A stretch of DNA of 64,000 nt from Astropecten irregularis (Eukaryota; Echinodermata; Asteroidea; Paxillosida; Astropectinidae): assembly GCA_963971285.1 (NCBI GenBank), contig OZ020255.1:11366931-11430930 (forward strand), in the 5' to 3' direction. The position numbers and the translations under genes are program-made. Positions 11,201-25,200 of the stretch are shown here, piece after piece; within the stretch, counting starts at the first letter, position 1; the number at the start of each line of letters is the position of its first letter. The notes beneath the pieces were generated by a model. It did no database searches, was not told the origin of the DNA, and worked only from the letters and a program-made list of their open reading frames with translations.

Positions 11201-14200
11201 AAAAAAAAGATGAGAACTTTGCAGTCTGCCATTCCTGGGGACTTGAGATCTATCATTGAAGGAGGGGTGGTGAGGAAGCGAAGAGAGATCGGGGAGGTCT
11301 CTACCATGCTGGTCATGCAGACGGATGGCCTCTTCATTCACCGTGTGCTGGCATCAAAATGAGGACAAGTACACATGATCAAGGCCAATGAGGAGCATCA
11401 TGGCATACATTTGGACGTCAAGAGAGGCTATCCATCCTACGAGCATCAGGAACGACGACGTTGGATCGTGTCAATATCATGAATACTTCAAGATGACTGT
11501 CTCCAGAGAGCGTGTAATTCACTGCTGCGTATGCCCTGCATCCTCAATGACAAGACTAATTGTCTGTAATGACCGATAATGGCCTCGGTGTATAGACACA
11601 GTCCGGGAAAGAAACACAGATATCAAATACATGTACCCAGTAGAAGGCGAGGTCGATATAGCTCCATGGTTGAAGTGACCAAACCACTTCCATGTTCGTT
11701 TCTCAATAGGAAGAGCAGACACAAAGTCCTAAATGCCAAACCGAAAGCTTCTTAGGACTTTAATTTCACATTATCCAAAATCTCGGTGTTGGAACCGGAT
11801 TAAACCACGAGATTTTGTCAACTCTTTTCACACTTGAACATTTTCAACCCCGAACCAACCTGGGTAGGATGGCCTAGCCGGATTGATATTAACCCTGGTA
11901 GGGACCAGGGTTGAAAATCTCATCTCAGTTCCAAACTGCATTTTTCGCCGTGATGCGTGTCATAAGAACCGGTTTAAACCAAAAACGTAGTGTGAATGTT
12001 GTGTCTCTTCGGTCCGGTTTAAAAATTTGCCGGGCTGAACCGCGGCGGATCCGGGTTGGTCTCAACATTGATCGAAAAGGAGTTAATAGTGTGAAAAGGG
12101 GCCGTCCATAAAGTACGTACGCACGAAATGCCAACTTTTTTGACCCCCCCTCCCCCTCTGTACGCATGGCGTACGCAATGGTCCCAACCCCCCCTCCCCC
12201 CTGTACGCATACGCATTCCACATTAGGTTTTCCACTTCTCGTGGTCCCTTGCTTTAGCATCATTAAAATGTCACCGTAATCCGGGCCGGTATTGGGACGT
12301 CACTTTCACATTCTGAAATGAATGACTTAAGTTTAACAGGTTTTTATACATTTACAGATGGATTTTACTATTTTTTATCATGTTGAATAAGAGAAAAACG
12401 GAAAAAACAAAACAATCCCGGTGCTTTTTTCACGTTTTTTACCTCTCTTTTCGCACGATAATGCTATGCAAATTTTTCGTTTGCGCACGGTACGCATTGG
12501 CCTTAACCCCCCCTCCCCCCCTGTACGCATGGCGTACGCATCGGTAACAACCCCCCCTCCCCCCCCCCCCCCCTTCGTGCGTACGTACTTTATGGACGGC
12601 CCCAAAGGCCTATACACAACCAAACCTGTCTTCCATGTCTATCTTCACAGTCAGCAAGTTACAAGGTCAACTGATTGAGCAATGATTCAAATACGGTCGA
12701 TGCAAAAATTGCCTTGATATTTATTAGTCATAGGTAATGGTTCCAGTCCTAAAGGAAACATCAGTCTTGTGTCAGCATGAGGGACTGATGGTTTCTCCGC
12801 ACCTTCCCCACAAGCCAATGGAATTCCTCACCTAATACTAACCTACATGTAATGGCCTTTGGCTAGGTAATTTCACTTTGAAATAAGAAATGAATGTTTA
12901 AAACATCACAAACATTAATAGGTAACAGCTAACAAGTGTTTCCCATGTCTCTGATACATGTACACCAGAATATTAATAGCATCTTTCAACAATTTATCCC
13001 CTGAAATTGTTTGGGTTGAGCGCTTGAGGGGTGTTTGTGTTCCGTTCGCACCTTGGTGTTTCAAGCGCCAAGGGCAAAGAAGTCATGCACCACTACGTGA
13101 ACAGTGTCTGCATACTGTCTTTATATCAGGTTAATTGTGGATTCTGACGGCAACCCCCGTACTCCTCTTGCCTGTTGGAATGACTTATTGGAAGTGTATC
13201 ATGGTGATTAGACCCCCTCTGGGTGATACATCAAGACACAATGAATGAATGACGAGATAGCGACAAAACAGAAGATACACCTCTAGGTAGAGGTGTATCA
13301 TTTCATCCTTCTCGGGCAAAGTTGGGTTGGGGGTGGGTACGGAGATGATTGATCAGGCCAATCTTCGCTCTGAAATGAAATGTCTCTTACAGTTTGAACA
13401 GAGGATGTGGGATGCTGACCCAGGCTGGGGCGTGGAGCTCTCGTGATCTTTCCTTTACTGGCGTCTCTCTTCCTTGTCCCTGATGTGCCTTTTTTCGAAG
13501 TGAGACACTCCGGAACTCACAAGGGACCGCCAGACAGAGTACTTTATACCATAACATATAGGACTGTGACTGTTCACCCATGCAGACAAAACTCCCCAAT
13601 TGCACGTGCCATGGTGGTACATGAAGCTACATGTATGTGACACATCTTACAAAAGGGCTCCGTGCTCAAGCTACTTAATATAGAATACACCCTTTATAGT
13701 GACAGCTATAGTTACCCGGATGTTCGGACAAATTTTTCAACGTTTACGTGTAATTGGGCAACGAGCGACTTGTTGCCCAAACACCGTACTATAAAGGGTT
13801 AAAACCTGGGAACAATGAGAGTTGTGCATCACATTTGTCTTACATCACTTTCGTTGCAACATTCACACAAAGTCCTCATCTTTCCTCTAAAGCCAAGTAC
13901 TGTTTCCAAATTACATGTACACATGCATGTACACCCCCCCCCCCCCTCCACAGCTACACACATACCCCCACCAAACCATTATTCAGGTCACCATTGCCGC
14001 GAGCAATGTCAGATCATGTTTGCCCGTCGGCTAATCTCCAGATCCCTGTGGTGTCTCTCTCTCTCTAGACCCCCAGGCCCCCCACCCCTCTACCATCCTC
14101 CTGTAGCTAACCCCTTCCTCTAGCTGAATGCATGCATCGCTGTAGGCTTTAATATATTCGCGGGTGGGACGCCCCCAAGGGCTGATGTTATGTCGGACAA

Positions 14201-17200
14201 GATAGATTTTCCAGATACAGTGACAATATCCAACGTGTAGTGCTTAATGAGGCAGAAAGGATTACGGCCGGGCATTGATTTAACAGCAGGAGTGTACAGT
14301 ACATCTATTATTAGAGCAAATTACATTCATGTTAAAGTTTCTTTTCGTTCTTTCTTGTTAAGTTTTCTATCAATATTTGTGTCCGAGGCTTTTATTTTGA
14401 ATAGACTTCTTATAATTCAAAGATTTGCATGTGATTTGAAGGTTTAAAAATCCATCTTTCCAAACTTAAAGGGCGGCTGCAGTGCTTTTTTTAGTCAGGC
14501 TATTTTATTGCCTTCATACAGAGAATATACTGACAAATAATGAATGGCGAGTCTTATTTTGGTTTCAAACCAGCATTTGTTTTCCTTTGAATGGCTTTTC
14601 AAAACAGGGGATTTTCATGCATACTCATATAGGGAACCAACAGCAAAAATACAAGAAATGAAGAGGCAATCTTGACTTACAGAAATGGTTTGGTAAAAAA
14701 ATTACAAAACCAGTTGAGTGAAAGGAACATATTTGGCAAAATAAAACCCATTGAGGAGGAAAGGTCTGTCAGAAAACCTATAAAACAACCGCAACTTTCT
14801 GTGCACGAATCAATTGGGTTACTGCTCTCAGTTCCCCAGATGACATCACAGTTTTGCTCATGAATATGGAAATATTAATTAGCATTCAAACCAAAAAACC
14901 TGCTTTTAACCCTGAATCAGTGTGAGGAAGAGGGTAAAATCACAATCCCCATGTACAGTTTTTTTATTGGCACATGTTCAAGCCATAATATTCCCATTGC
15001 AGAGACCCTTTAAACTGCTTGGTAGTATCATACTTTAGTAAGAAACCAAAGAAGAAATGTTCACAAATGTATGTATAACTTACAGGGTATGAAGATTGTG
15101 GTGGTAGAAACATACCGTTAAAATGTTTCCGCCTGAAATAGTGTATTTATCCAGAAATTAGTAAGACAACGACCGAAAATCTTTTTGATCTTTTAAAAGA
15201 TAAAAAATAAAAGAGAAAAGACTTACTGAAGAAGAAATACTGTTGCTGTTTTTTCGACTTTCTCAAAAAGTGGGCACCGTATGGGACTGAAATTTTCACA
15301 GATGACTGTGACTGTATCTCCCTTGAAATTTTTGCCCATGAATCTGTACTTCTTTGACAAAAACCAAAGTATGATACTACCTTTAATACAAGGTATGTGG
15401 GTGGCAAGTTATACTTTTATCCATGCAATACCCTTTGCAAAATTTATTCACAAATTTATTTTAAAAATCATAAATTATTAATGAAAAGCTAGGCTTTTTA
15501 TTCTGGACAATTATCAGTTCATTTGCATATAAATAAAAGTATTTATATCTCCACTTCCTGCCATCAGGGGCCAATTTCATAAAACTGTTAAGCACAAAAA
15601 TGTGCTAAGCATGACATTTCTGTCTTAATAAAAACAGGGTTAACAACCAAATTTCCATGTGTTGTGTATCACTTGTGATGTTCTTTGGCTGTTGTTCGCT
15701 GACCATGAATATCAAATGGAATTTACAATGGTGGTTTGTTTTATTGGGCGAGACATTTTTGTGCTAAGCAAATTTTTGTGCTTAAAAGTTTTATGAAATT
15801 GGCCCAAGATGTTTTTCTACAGATCTCTACAGATCAAGGGAGAATGTTCTTTTCTCCCATTGATTATTTCGCCGTGCACTTTTTTTAGAATCAGATCTGA
15901 ATTCTTTCCATCCCCCTCTACCCTTAAAGAGAAAATTAATTCTGGATCGGCCTGGGGAGTTAATGAACAGCCTTGCATTAGCCTGATATTTATCAACATA
16001 CATGGGTGTCGATCCCGGGGGGGGGATGGGGGGGATATATCCCCCCCAATATTTGTGGTGGGGGGGATGGCGTGTATTATCACCCCCCCCCCCCAATATT
16101 TCGAGGTTGAACATCATTCAAATTCATTGTATAGAAATATTACATGATCCTTTTTTTTTTTGAGTCTCCGCAGTGAATTTATACTGTTTAATTCTTTCGA
16201 ATATCGTTTTTAAATGCTCAAAAATGCGACTTTTCGACTCTGTTTTTATCAAAAAAGTCCCTGGTTTGGGAGGGGGGTATCCCACCCGACCACCTCCCAC
16301 AGCCTCCACCGGCTCGGTCACTTCGTTCCCTCACATAGGACAACAAATCACCAATCATCCCCCCCAATCATGAAAAGAAATCGACACCAGTGTCAACATA
16401 CAAGAAGCTAATTACATTCCTACCATTGCTGTGTGTATGACAAAAAATACCATGCATAGGCCAATGCCACTATTAATAACATGTTAAACATCAGATCTCA
16501 TTTCCCTTAATCACACACACGGACGTTTTCCATGTTCTTTAATCTTGCATTGAGTTATCTTCTATATATACCTGGTACTCACAGCATTGACAAAGTGCAT
16601 ACATGTACGCATCAACGTCAAAATGCGGGGATTTTTGTCTCTTTCTTTGTTTTTTTGTTTTGTTTTTTTAAATTGGATCGAGACATCAATTCATCTTTGA
16701 TATTAATTCATGGAGACCATCATGCGTTGCATTATTGAACTGAACACGATACAATCCGCAATGTGCCGCATGTAATTATGTACAGGGCATTGGACCCTGT
16801 TCAACACCAGAGGGCGCTGTTTCTCCTTTGTATGCATTTCATGGTTGTGGCTATAATTATAAAGCCATGGGGCCAATTTCATGGAGCTGCTAAGCACAAA
16901 CATTTGCTAAGCACAAAAATGTCTTACCGAATAAAACAAACCACCATTAAAAATTCCATTTGATATTCATGGATAGCGAAAACAGCCAAAGAACAATCAT
17001 AAGTGGTACACAACATATGGGAATTTGGTTGTTAATCCTGTTCTTATTAAGAAAGAAATTTCATGGTTAGCATGTTTTTGTGCTAAGCACGGTCGTGAAA
17101 TTGGCACATGGACACTCCGTGCAGGGCGTTATGACCCAAGAGCTGCCATGTCAGTGCCCAATTGCGAATGCCCGATTAGAGCCAGCAAGACGATATTCTC

Positions 17201-20200
17201 AATCCTGAATTCGTGCATGGGATTCACACAGAGTCAGCACAACCTGTGACGTCATGTGGGGTTTATCATTATGGCAATGTGCAATATGGGTATGCATATC
17301 ACAAATCCGTATATGTATTCACTTCATGTAAGGTGTTCAAACAGAAGCATTGGGCCTATGCATGACATGTAGAATGCACAGTGCACTGAGTATTAGGCCT
17401 ACTATATTGAGATATCCCACTGGGTCGGGGACATGATATGAATGGCATCCACGTAACAAACTTATTCCTTCCTTTATCCTTTCATGACAACATTCCTATA
17501 ATGAGGTGCTCGGACCAAATTCATTCAAATTCAAAGCTAAGATGTGAAAAAAGTACCTCCGACACAGAATAAGACTAATCTCCAATTTCAACATCAACCT
17601 AGCCTACAAACCCATCATGTGTGACTACGCTCTTTTGGAAAATAAACCAAGAACAATTCCGGACAAAATTTCAATCAAGTTTGGGGACAAAAAAATTCTA
17701 TCAACTGAAAAACAGTAGAATTAACAGTTCAATTAACATTCCAAATGAATGACGTTAATTACAAGAACAGTACTTGGCATTTTTCATACAGCATGTTTTG
17801 TTTGATTTCTAATGAAAACAAAATGGATGAAAATCTGTCATGTGTGTTATCATCATCCTACCACAATCTGGGCCCAATGACATAGCTGCTTAATAGGAAA
17901 GAATATGCTTAGCATTTTTTATATGCACTAAGCAGAAACTTTATGGTAAGAAAAATTGATGAAAATCTGTCATGACGGTGTATTATCATCAACCTCCCAC
18001 ATTCTGGCCTCAATGACATAGCTGCTTAAAAGGAAAGAAAATGCTTAACATTTTTTTAAATGCACTAAGCAGAAACTTCATGGTAAGAAAAATTGATGAA
18101 AATCTGTCATGATCTGGCCCCATTGACATAGCTGCTTAGATGGAAAAAATGCTTAGCAAAACACTAAGCAAAAACTTGCTGGGAACCATTTACATTTCAT
18201 CCAAAACATGGAGTTTTGGCTGGTACCCTGCACCTCCTGTGCTGTTGTTTTTTGCGTGCCTAGTCATTTCCATTTTTATTTCATTGATTAATTTCCAATT
18301 TCTGCAGGTTATATGACTTTGGGCATTATCAGTTTCTTTGACAGCAAGTTTCATAGGGCATTTTCGAAACGGAGCCTCGGGCTCAGGCTCCGGCTCTATT
18401 TTGTGAATCCATTCTAAAATAACAGATATCAAAATAGAGACTTTTGGCTTCGGTTTGGAAGTATATTCTCTGGTTAGAAAAGGAAAACAGAGCTTCAACT
18501 TCAATGAAAAACCACAACCTATATTTTCAGCATATGAACGTCAGAGCCTGAGCCTGAGCCTGAGCCTGACCCTGACCCTGACCCTAAGCCTCCGTTTCGT
18601 AAAACCACCATAGAATGAGCACCTACATACCTTCGTCTTTCTTGGCCAGTCCAATGTCCAGCTTGAGTCCAGACTCCTTGGGCTGTTTCAGAGGTTCAAC
18701 GAACTCCTCGCCGGGCTTGCCGACTCCCTGACCTAACAGACAGCAAGAGACAGAGAGAGATAGAAAGATGAGTCACCAAAACAAACAAAAAATGTGAAGA
18801 ATCATGACTGTCTGAGCAGAGAGACAAGACGACAAAGGGGAATGGACTGAAGGAGGTTGCACTTTAGCAGACAACGAGGAGCCGTGATCTTCAGGTGTAA
18901 TTTGCATCCCGTCAGGTAGATGTGAACTCAACTGGAACTGACAATGATATTGATAGTAATGGAGACACAGTGGTGACTGTATCCCACGCAGAGACACTCC
19001 TTTCATGGTTTGGCTGGTTTGAGTGTGAATTTTGTTAAAGGTAGTATCATACTTTGGTAAGAAACCAAAAACAGAAATGTTCACAGATTTACGTATAACT
19101 TACAGGGTATGAAGATGGTGGTGGTAGAAACATACCATTAACAGTTTGTCCACCTGAAATGGTGTATTTATCCAGAAATTAGTCAAACAACGACTGAAAA
19201 TCTTTTAAAAGATCAAAAATAAAAGAGAAAAGACTTAAGAAATACTGTCGTTGTTTTTCACTGTTTTCAAAAAAAAGTGGACACCGTATGAAACTGAAAT
19301 TTTCACAGATGATTGTTACTGTATCTGTCTTGCTATTTTTGCCCATTAATTTGTATTTCTTTGATAAAACCAAAGTATGATATTACCTTTAAAGCAAGCA
19401 AATGCTACATCTTTCTCTTCTACTGGAAGTTATCATCGATCCATGAATTAAAAAAAAATGCAAAGCAGTGCATTGAATCCCAATGCCATAACATCATCAA
19501 TCTATTTTTAAAAATGTACAAATGCATTCATAAAGTGAATGCTGCGACTTGTGCTTGTTGTCAAGAGGTGTTGCCCCATGCCTAGCATCTGCAATGCCTC
19601 ACTGGGCAAACTGTATGAATCTGAACACACAGTGTTTCTAATAATGTGTCATCCATCTTATAACACTCCATAGGTGCTATGTTTCATTCTCATCCTGTGC
19701 TTTATTAATGCAGGAAGAGATTCACAAGATGCAGCAAGCCCATTCAATGATTCACACATTTCAGATTTATTCATGACTTTAAGAGCAAACAGTGCCTTGT
19801 GTGGGTTTTTTTTTTTTCAGTCAATTTATAATGGAATAAAAATCAGGATTGCCCCCGAGGTGTGACTAATGATTAATGCGGGGAAACCTTGAGACTGCAG
19901 ACTCGAGTCTCTTCCATCATTGACAGGGCACGGGTATCAGCAGACTGGATTCTCTCTGCAAAACCTTGTACCAGTATTCTTTTCGCAGGGACAAACTCAT
20001 CACAGGGACATAGATGGCAAGTGCATTAGGCACTCGCCTCTCACCAATGTGGCCTGGGTTCGATCCCGGCTAGGGTCATTATGTGAGTAAGGGCCTTTCT
20101 CAAAGCTCGGCTCCGGCTCAGGCTCCGGGTTCGTTTCTTAATATCCATATGCTGAAAATGTAGGTTGTGATTTTTCATTAAAGCTGAAGTTCTGTTTGCT

Positions 20201-22171
20201 ATTTCAAACTAGAGAATCTACTTCCGAACCGCTGCCGAAAATCTTTACTTTGATACCCGTTATTTTAGAAAGGATTAATGAAATGGAGCCGGAGCCGGGG
20301 CAGAGCTTTGAAAAAGGCCCTAGAGTTGTGCATTGGTTCTCTCCTATGCTACGAAGGTTTTTCTCTCTGGGTTCTCCAGTTTTCCTCCCTCCTCCACAAA
20401 ATTCAACTGCACTTTTGATCTAAGGCTGTGATCATATATGGGTTGATGGGCAGGCAGCCAAGGGCGCCCATGAATGCCGGCAACTCGATCACATTGTAGC
20501 TGCATCCTTCGCAAATTCAGCACCCCAGCTGCCAGTAAGAATTAGCCTCCCAAAGTATTATAATTAATATCTTTTAGCCTTTGAGAAAGATACTGCAAGG
20601 AATGAAACGCGTCAGGCCCTCCCAACTCAAAGTATTTTTTTATATTTCAGGTCATTTTCTGGCCGATGAGTAGTTTGTTGCAGTTTATTACTGTATTATG
20701 TTGCCATTATCATTATCTTATGGTCCTACATAATGCTGTTAAATACTCAATCACAGATAAACCAAACATATACTTATACATGTTTCTTGTGAAATTCATA
20801 CTAGTTTCAACTTTTCATAGAGTTGTTTAGGTTGGAGAACCTTTCCAATGTTTGAAGTAATACCTATGATATCCTACAGCAAATTTACTACCTGCTAAAT
20901 GTTTTGACATGATTTTTTCTTGTTATACTGCCCTCGTGTGACTGAAATTCAGAAAATTTGAAAGGCTCTTTTGAATTAATGAAAGGACGTAATTCTACTC
21001 ATTTCTATCAACTGGCTTTTATTATTCCAGTTTAAAAACCACTTTAAAAACCTTGATTTCCTTATGATAATTCATCTTTGCGTAGTGAAATTTCATGAAA
21101 CTGTTCTTAAAACGATTCATTGACACAAGCTGAAACAGAGTTACCCAACTAAAAAAGCTAGGAAACAATACCGGAATGCCGTACCGGCGCTGTTCCAACT
21201 GAGCTATCCAGCCATATGTTGGTGTGGTGGACTGGTGGTGTCCCTAACAGTCAATTAACTTTGTTCGTTTGGCAGTCAGAAGCCAGGAAACCACGCGCAC
21301 ATTGTAATGAAATACAATGAAAACAAGTGAAGTGCGTAAGATTTGAACTTAATTTGCTGGAGTACAATGCAAGAGGACAGGGAAAACCATGAGAGAATCT
21401 CATAGGTCCACTGGGACTCCACTCCAAAACATCCGGTCAGATTCTACCGAGTTTCCCTTTGTCTTAAACATCCTCTCACCTTTACGCGCACATTGTAATG
21501 AAATACAATGAAAACAAGTGAAGTGCGTAAGATTTCAAGTTATTTTGCTGGAGTACAATGTAAGAGGACATGAAAACCACGAGAGAAATCTGGCAGGTCC
21601 ACTGAGACTCCACTCCAAAACATCCGGTCAGATTCTGTCTTGAACATCCTCTCACCTTTGCTCTGACCACCGCTCTCATCCTCCTCAATCGGCTCCTCAG
21701 CAGCATCCTCCCCTTCCGTCTCCTTGGCAGCAGCATCCTCCGGCAGCTCCTCTTCCTCTCTGTCCTTCTTAACCTTCGCATCTTCCTCGTCTCCCATCAG
21801 GGCCTCCTGGGAGACATCCGCAGCATCCTCGCTGTCCAGCAACTCGTTGATGAGTTCTTCCTTCTCCTCGTCGGTCAGCTCGTCCCAAGCCTCCCTGTTC
21901 TCGCCGTCCTGTAGCATGTTCCATATAACTCCTATAGTAGGAAGGGAGGGAAAAATATTATAGCTCTGTAAGTGTCATTATTCCCCCCACGAGATGGAAA
22001 ATGAAAATATTCCGAGAAATTCAGCAGGATGAGAGGATGTACCAAGAGGATGATGGGTGATTGCTTGAAGGAGGAGGGAGGGCAAAGACCTTCCCCCTTC
22101 TCAATGAAATGTAATTGAATCAATCAGTGATATTATTTAGGGGATTTACGAAATGGAGTCTCAGTCTCAGT

Positions 22172-22261
<90 letters not shown>

Positions 22262-25200
22262 GCTGTCATCCATATGCTGAAAATATAGGTTGTTATTTTG
22301 CTTTGAAGCTGAAGCTCTGGTTTGCTTTTCAAACCAAAGAATCTACTTCCAAACTGCAGCCAAAAGCAAATGGAGCCTGAGCCTGAGCCTCCGTTTCGTA
22401 AACCCCATAATAACCCCTCCCATATTCACTCTCCCCAAACTCTACATGACTAGCTGTCCAAGGCTGTCTGGTGACCACTTGAGTTTTGCACTGGTCTTGA
22501 GTGCAAATCAAGAAATGGAATTTCATGCTGCGGCATGATGAATGAATGAATCTAAATCTAAATCTAAATCTAAATCTAAATCTAAATCTAAATCTAAATC
22601 TAATTTGTAAGAATTCATTCGATATCACCGACAGACAAGATTGTTTGTGTTTAAAATAAATTATTGTAATCATAGGAATGTATTGGTACAACATTAGAAA
22701 AAAAGGCAGTTTTCAACTAGCTATTATGTTAGAAAATAAAGCCTGTTGACATGATGTCTACGTGAATTCCACAAATTTCCGTGGGATTTAGTTCTAAATT
22801 GACCCCATGAGTTGGCAACCAAAAAAAAAACAAAACAAAAGTCCCCTGTGCTCAACATGACAACTTGAGTACCTTCTATTTCATTGTCTTCGTCCTGGGG
22901 CGCAGCTGGCATGGTCTCCATGGCAACTGCATCACCATCATCATCACCATCGCCGTCATCATTCTCCGTTTCCCCTAGCAACTCATCACCGAAGTCTCCG
23001 TTCCACTCCTCCACGAATGACCCCAGGGTGTATCCAGATAAGCTGGAGTAGTCCAAGCCGCCGTCTTCCAATGGTGGTGAGGAAGACACCACCCAGCGAT
23101 CCCGATTCTCGTTGTAAAGAAGCTGAGATGCAAACCAAAAAGGAGCGACAGAAAAAATATTGACGTTCAAAATCGATTCTTTATGATGTGACCTAAAAGT
23201 AACCACTAATTAATTTGGGAATTCCCACAGATTCCAAAATGGCATTTATCTAAATGACTGAAATTTGCTTCAATTTCCCTCTTTCCAATGGTGCCCTAAC
23301 TTTTTCTAATCCTCAAATAACCACAAGGGAAACCATTGAATTTTAAGTCATTGAAAGGTGAACAAAGAAAACAATTGACTGGAGCGGGATTTGAACCAGC
23401 GACCTCCTGAATACCGTACAGGTGCTCTACAAACTGAGCCATCCAGCCAAAATGTTTCTAATTCTGTATCTTCAGGAAGTATTGATACCATAGAAACATT
23501 GTAACTGCAAATATTTTCATGCAGTTTCACTTGTGGTTATTTGATGATTATATTAATCAAAAAGCCGTATCCCCTTTGAGTGATACCCCATGTACCGTTC
23601 CCAGGTTGCAGCATTGCTGCGTGTATCAGTGAACTGATCCTTGGGTATGGCGGTGTGTGCGTGGTTTCATGGCTTCTGACTGCCAAACAAACAAAGATAA
23701 TTGACTATTGGGGTCACCACCAGCGTAGGGTTGGATGGCTCAGTTGGTAGAGCGCCTGTAAGGTGTTCAGGAGGTCACCGGTTCGAATCCCTCTCCAGTC
23801 AATGTTTCTATGTTCACTTTTCAATGACTTTGCAAACATTTTGTGAGAGAGCTTTAAGAGTAAGGCAGAAGGAGTCAAGAGTGTGTGGAAGCCTGCTTGG
23901 TTCCCTCGGTGTAAAATCTACATTTAAGGAAACACTGGATGTCTTTCCAAGATCTATAGATTACTGCCAACGTTTAGTCCGAATTGACCGTTTACCTGCA
24001 AGTATTCCTTGAGTAGTTGGAGTTTGTACAACCCCTTCCAGTTGCCTCCTTCCTGGTACATGTCCCCCGGCTCACCGTTCATCTTCAGCCCCATGTTGGA
24101 GCCGGCCTCCTGCTCTGCTTTGCGGAGGGCCAGGTACTTGTCGTAGTAGAGATTGTAGAGCTTACGCAGGTTGGTGCGCTCCTCCACTTGCAGGTCGCGG
24201 ATCAGCTGATCGTAGTTCTGCCGCATCTCCTGGGCGTACTCGGTCAGCTCCGCGTCATTGCCGAACCCGTACTCGTTGACCAGCTGGGCGTAGGCATTGT
24301 AACGCTCCTGGTATTCATCCACGATCGCCTGGTAGGCAGCGGAGAGCTCCTCCACGTTAGCCCAGGCCTCTTCTTCCTCTTCGTCAGCCGGTGAGGGTAC
24401 CTGCGGCGGTCGGAGGTTAGGGTTGACAGAGACGATGTTCTGTTTGAAGGGGTCAAGTATTTCCTGCAGGGAATCCTGTAAAATGACAATGTAGACATGG
24501 AAGAGTTAAATACAGTGAGAAACAAGACCTGTAAACCATTCAACTTTCAATTCATCCAAGGCAAGCCATCAGCCAGAAAGATGTTAGAGCTTTATCAGAA
24601 TCCATGCTTGCTTGTTTTGGACACCCTATAATTCACCTCCAATAGGGCTCTGCGCTCGTGACGTCACATTCAAATGTTCGGACAAACAAGTCGTACAATT
24701 AACTTACACGTAAACGTTGTGATTATTTAGGGCGTATTCTATAAATAGCTCGAGCACGGAACCCTATTCCACATGAAAAGACACAGCTATTTCAATATTT
24801 GGACACCTTTGCGTTTCAGCGCAATCCAAATAGGGACATCCTGTTTCCCCCCCAAAAAAATTGATTTAGGTCTATTAACTCTTATAATTTGATAAGAAAC
24901 TGCCTAGCAGCAAATGCATGTTTGAACCAGCTGAACATGTGTGTATTAATAGTCTGCATACATTACACAACTATTCTTTACATGCTGAAATTTTTCCCAA
25001 AACACCACCCACCTTAAGCCCTGCGAAATCCATGGATCTCTAATTATTGCACAAGACAAATGACTGCCGAGTTGAAAAACTGTAATATCTCACTGCCCGA
25101 TGATGGTTGAACTTCAAAGTTCAAGGAATGTGTCATAGGGGTACAGCGATCAATACAGTGTTGAAATTTGACAAATTATTTGGTTCCGGGCCCAAACCTT

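Larger units (their letters stand above)
5271..18630 (-). other. Intron 7 of the PTPRN-like gene
   Basis: 13.4 kb with no exon that fits phase. It contains repeats C1-C5, G1 with nested F, N1, A2, two G/C-rich fold-backs (16010-16380) and E2. 7200-9700 and 12620-13640 hold only scattered simple sequence. 10600-11750 holds several unrecognised open frames on both strands, without motif support. Confidence 0.7.
18733..21655 (-). other. Intron 6 of the PTPRN-like gene
   Basis: Holds repeat A3, a tRNA-like SINE piece, E3, a GAAAC hairpin repeat, a SINE head and the tandem duplication next to exon 6. 19400-20000 and 20640-21170 show nothing else. Confidence 0.75.
21932..22872 (-). other. Intron 5 of the PTPRN-like gene
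   Basis: Filled largely by E4 and the ATCTAA microsatellite. The remaining sequence is plain AT-rich. Confidence 0.8.
23123..23995 (-). other. Intron 4 of the PTPRN-like gene
   Basis: Carries two SINE copies in opposite orientation (23340-23452 and 23669-23835). The rest is plain AT-rich sequence. Confidence 0.8.

Noticed and set aside
10600-11750. Possible small gene with several 60-110 codon frames
   Set aside because: No frame has recognisable domains, frames overlap on both strands and no consistent splice chain could be made.
23729-23800. tRNA gene
   Set aside because: A- and B-boxes are present but the acceptor and anticodon stems do not pair. The same head with the same tail recurs several times, so it is a SINE.
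24017-24394. 125-codon plus-strand frame
   Set aside because: Antisense shadow of PTPRN-like exon 4.
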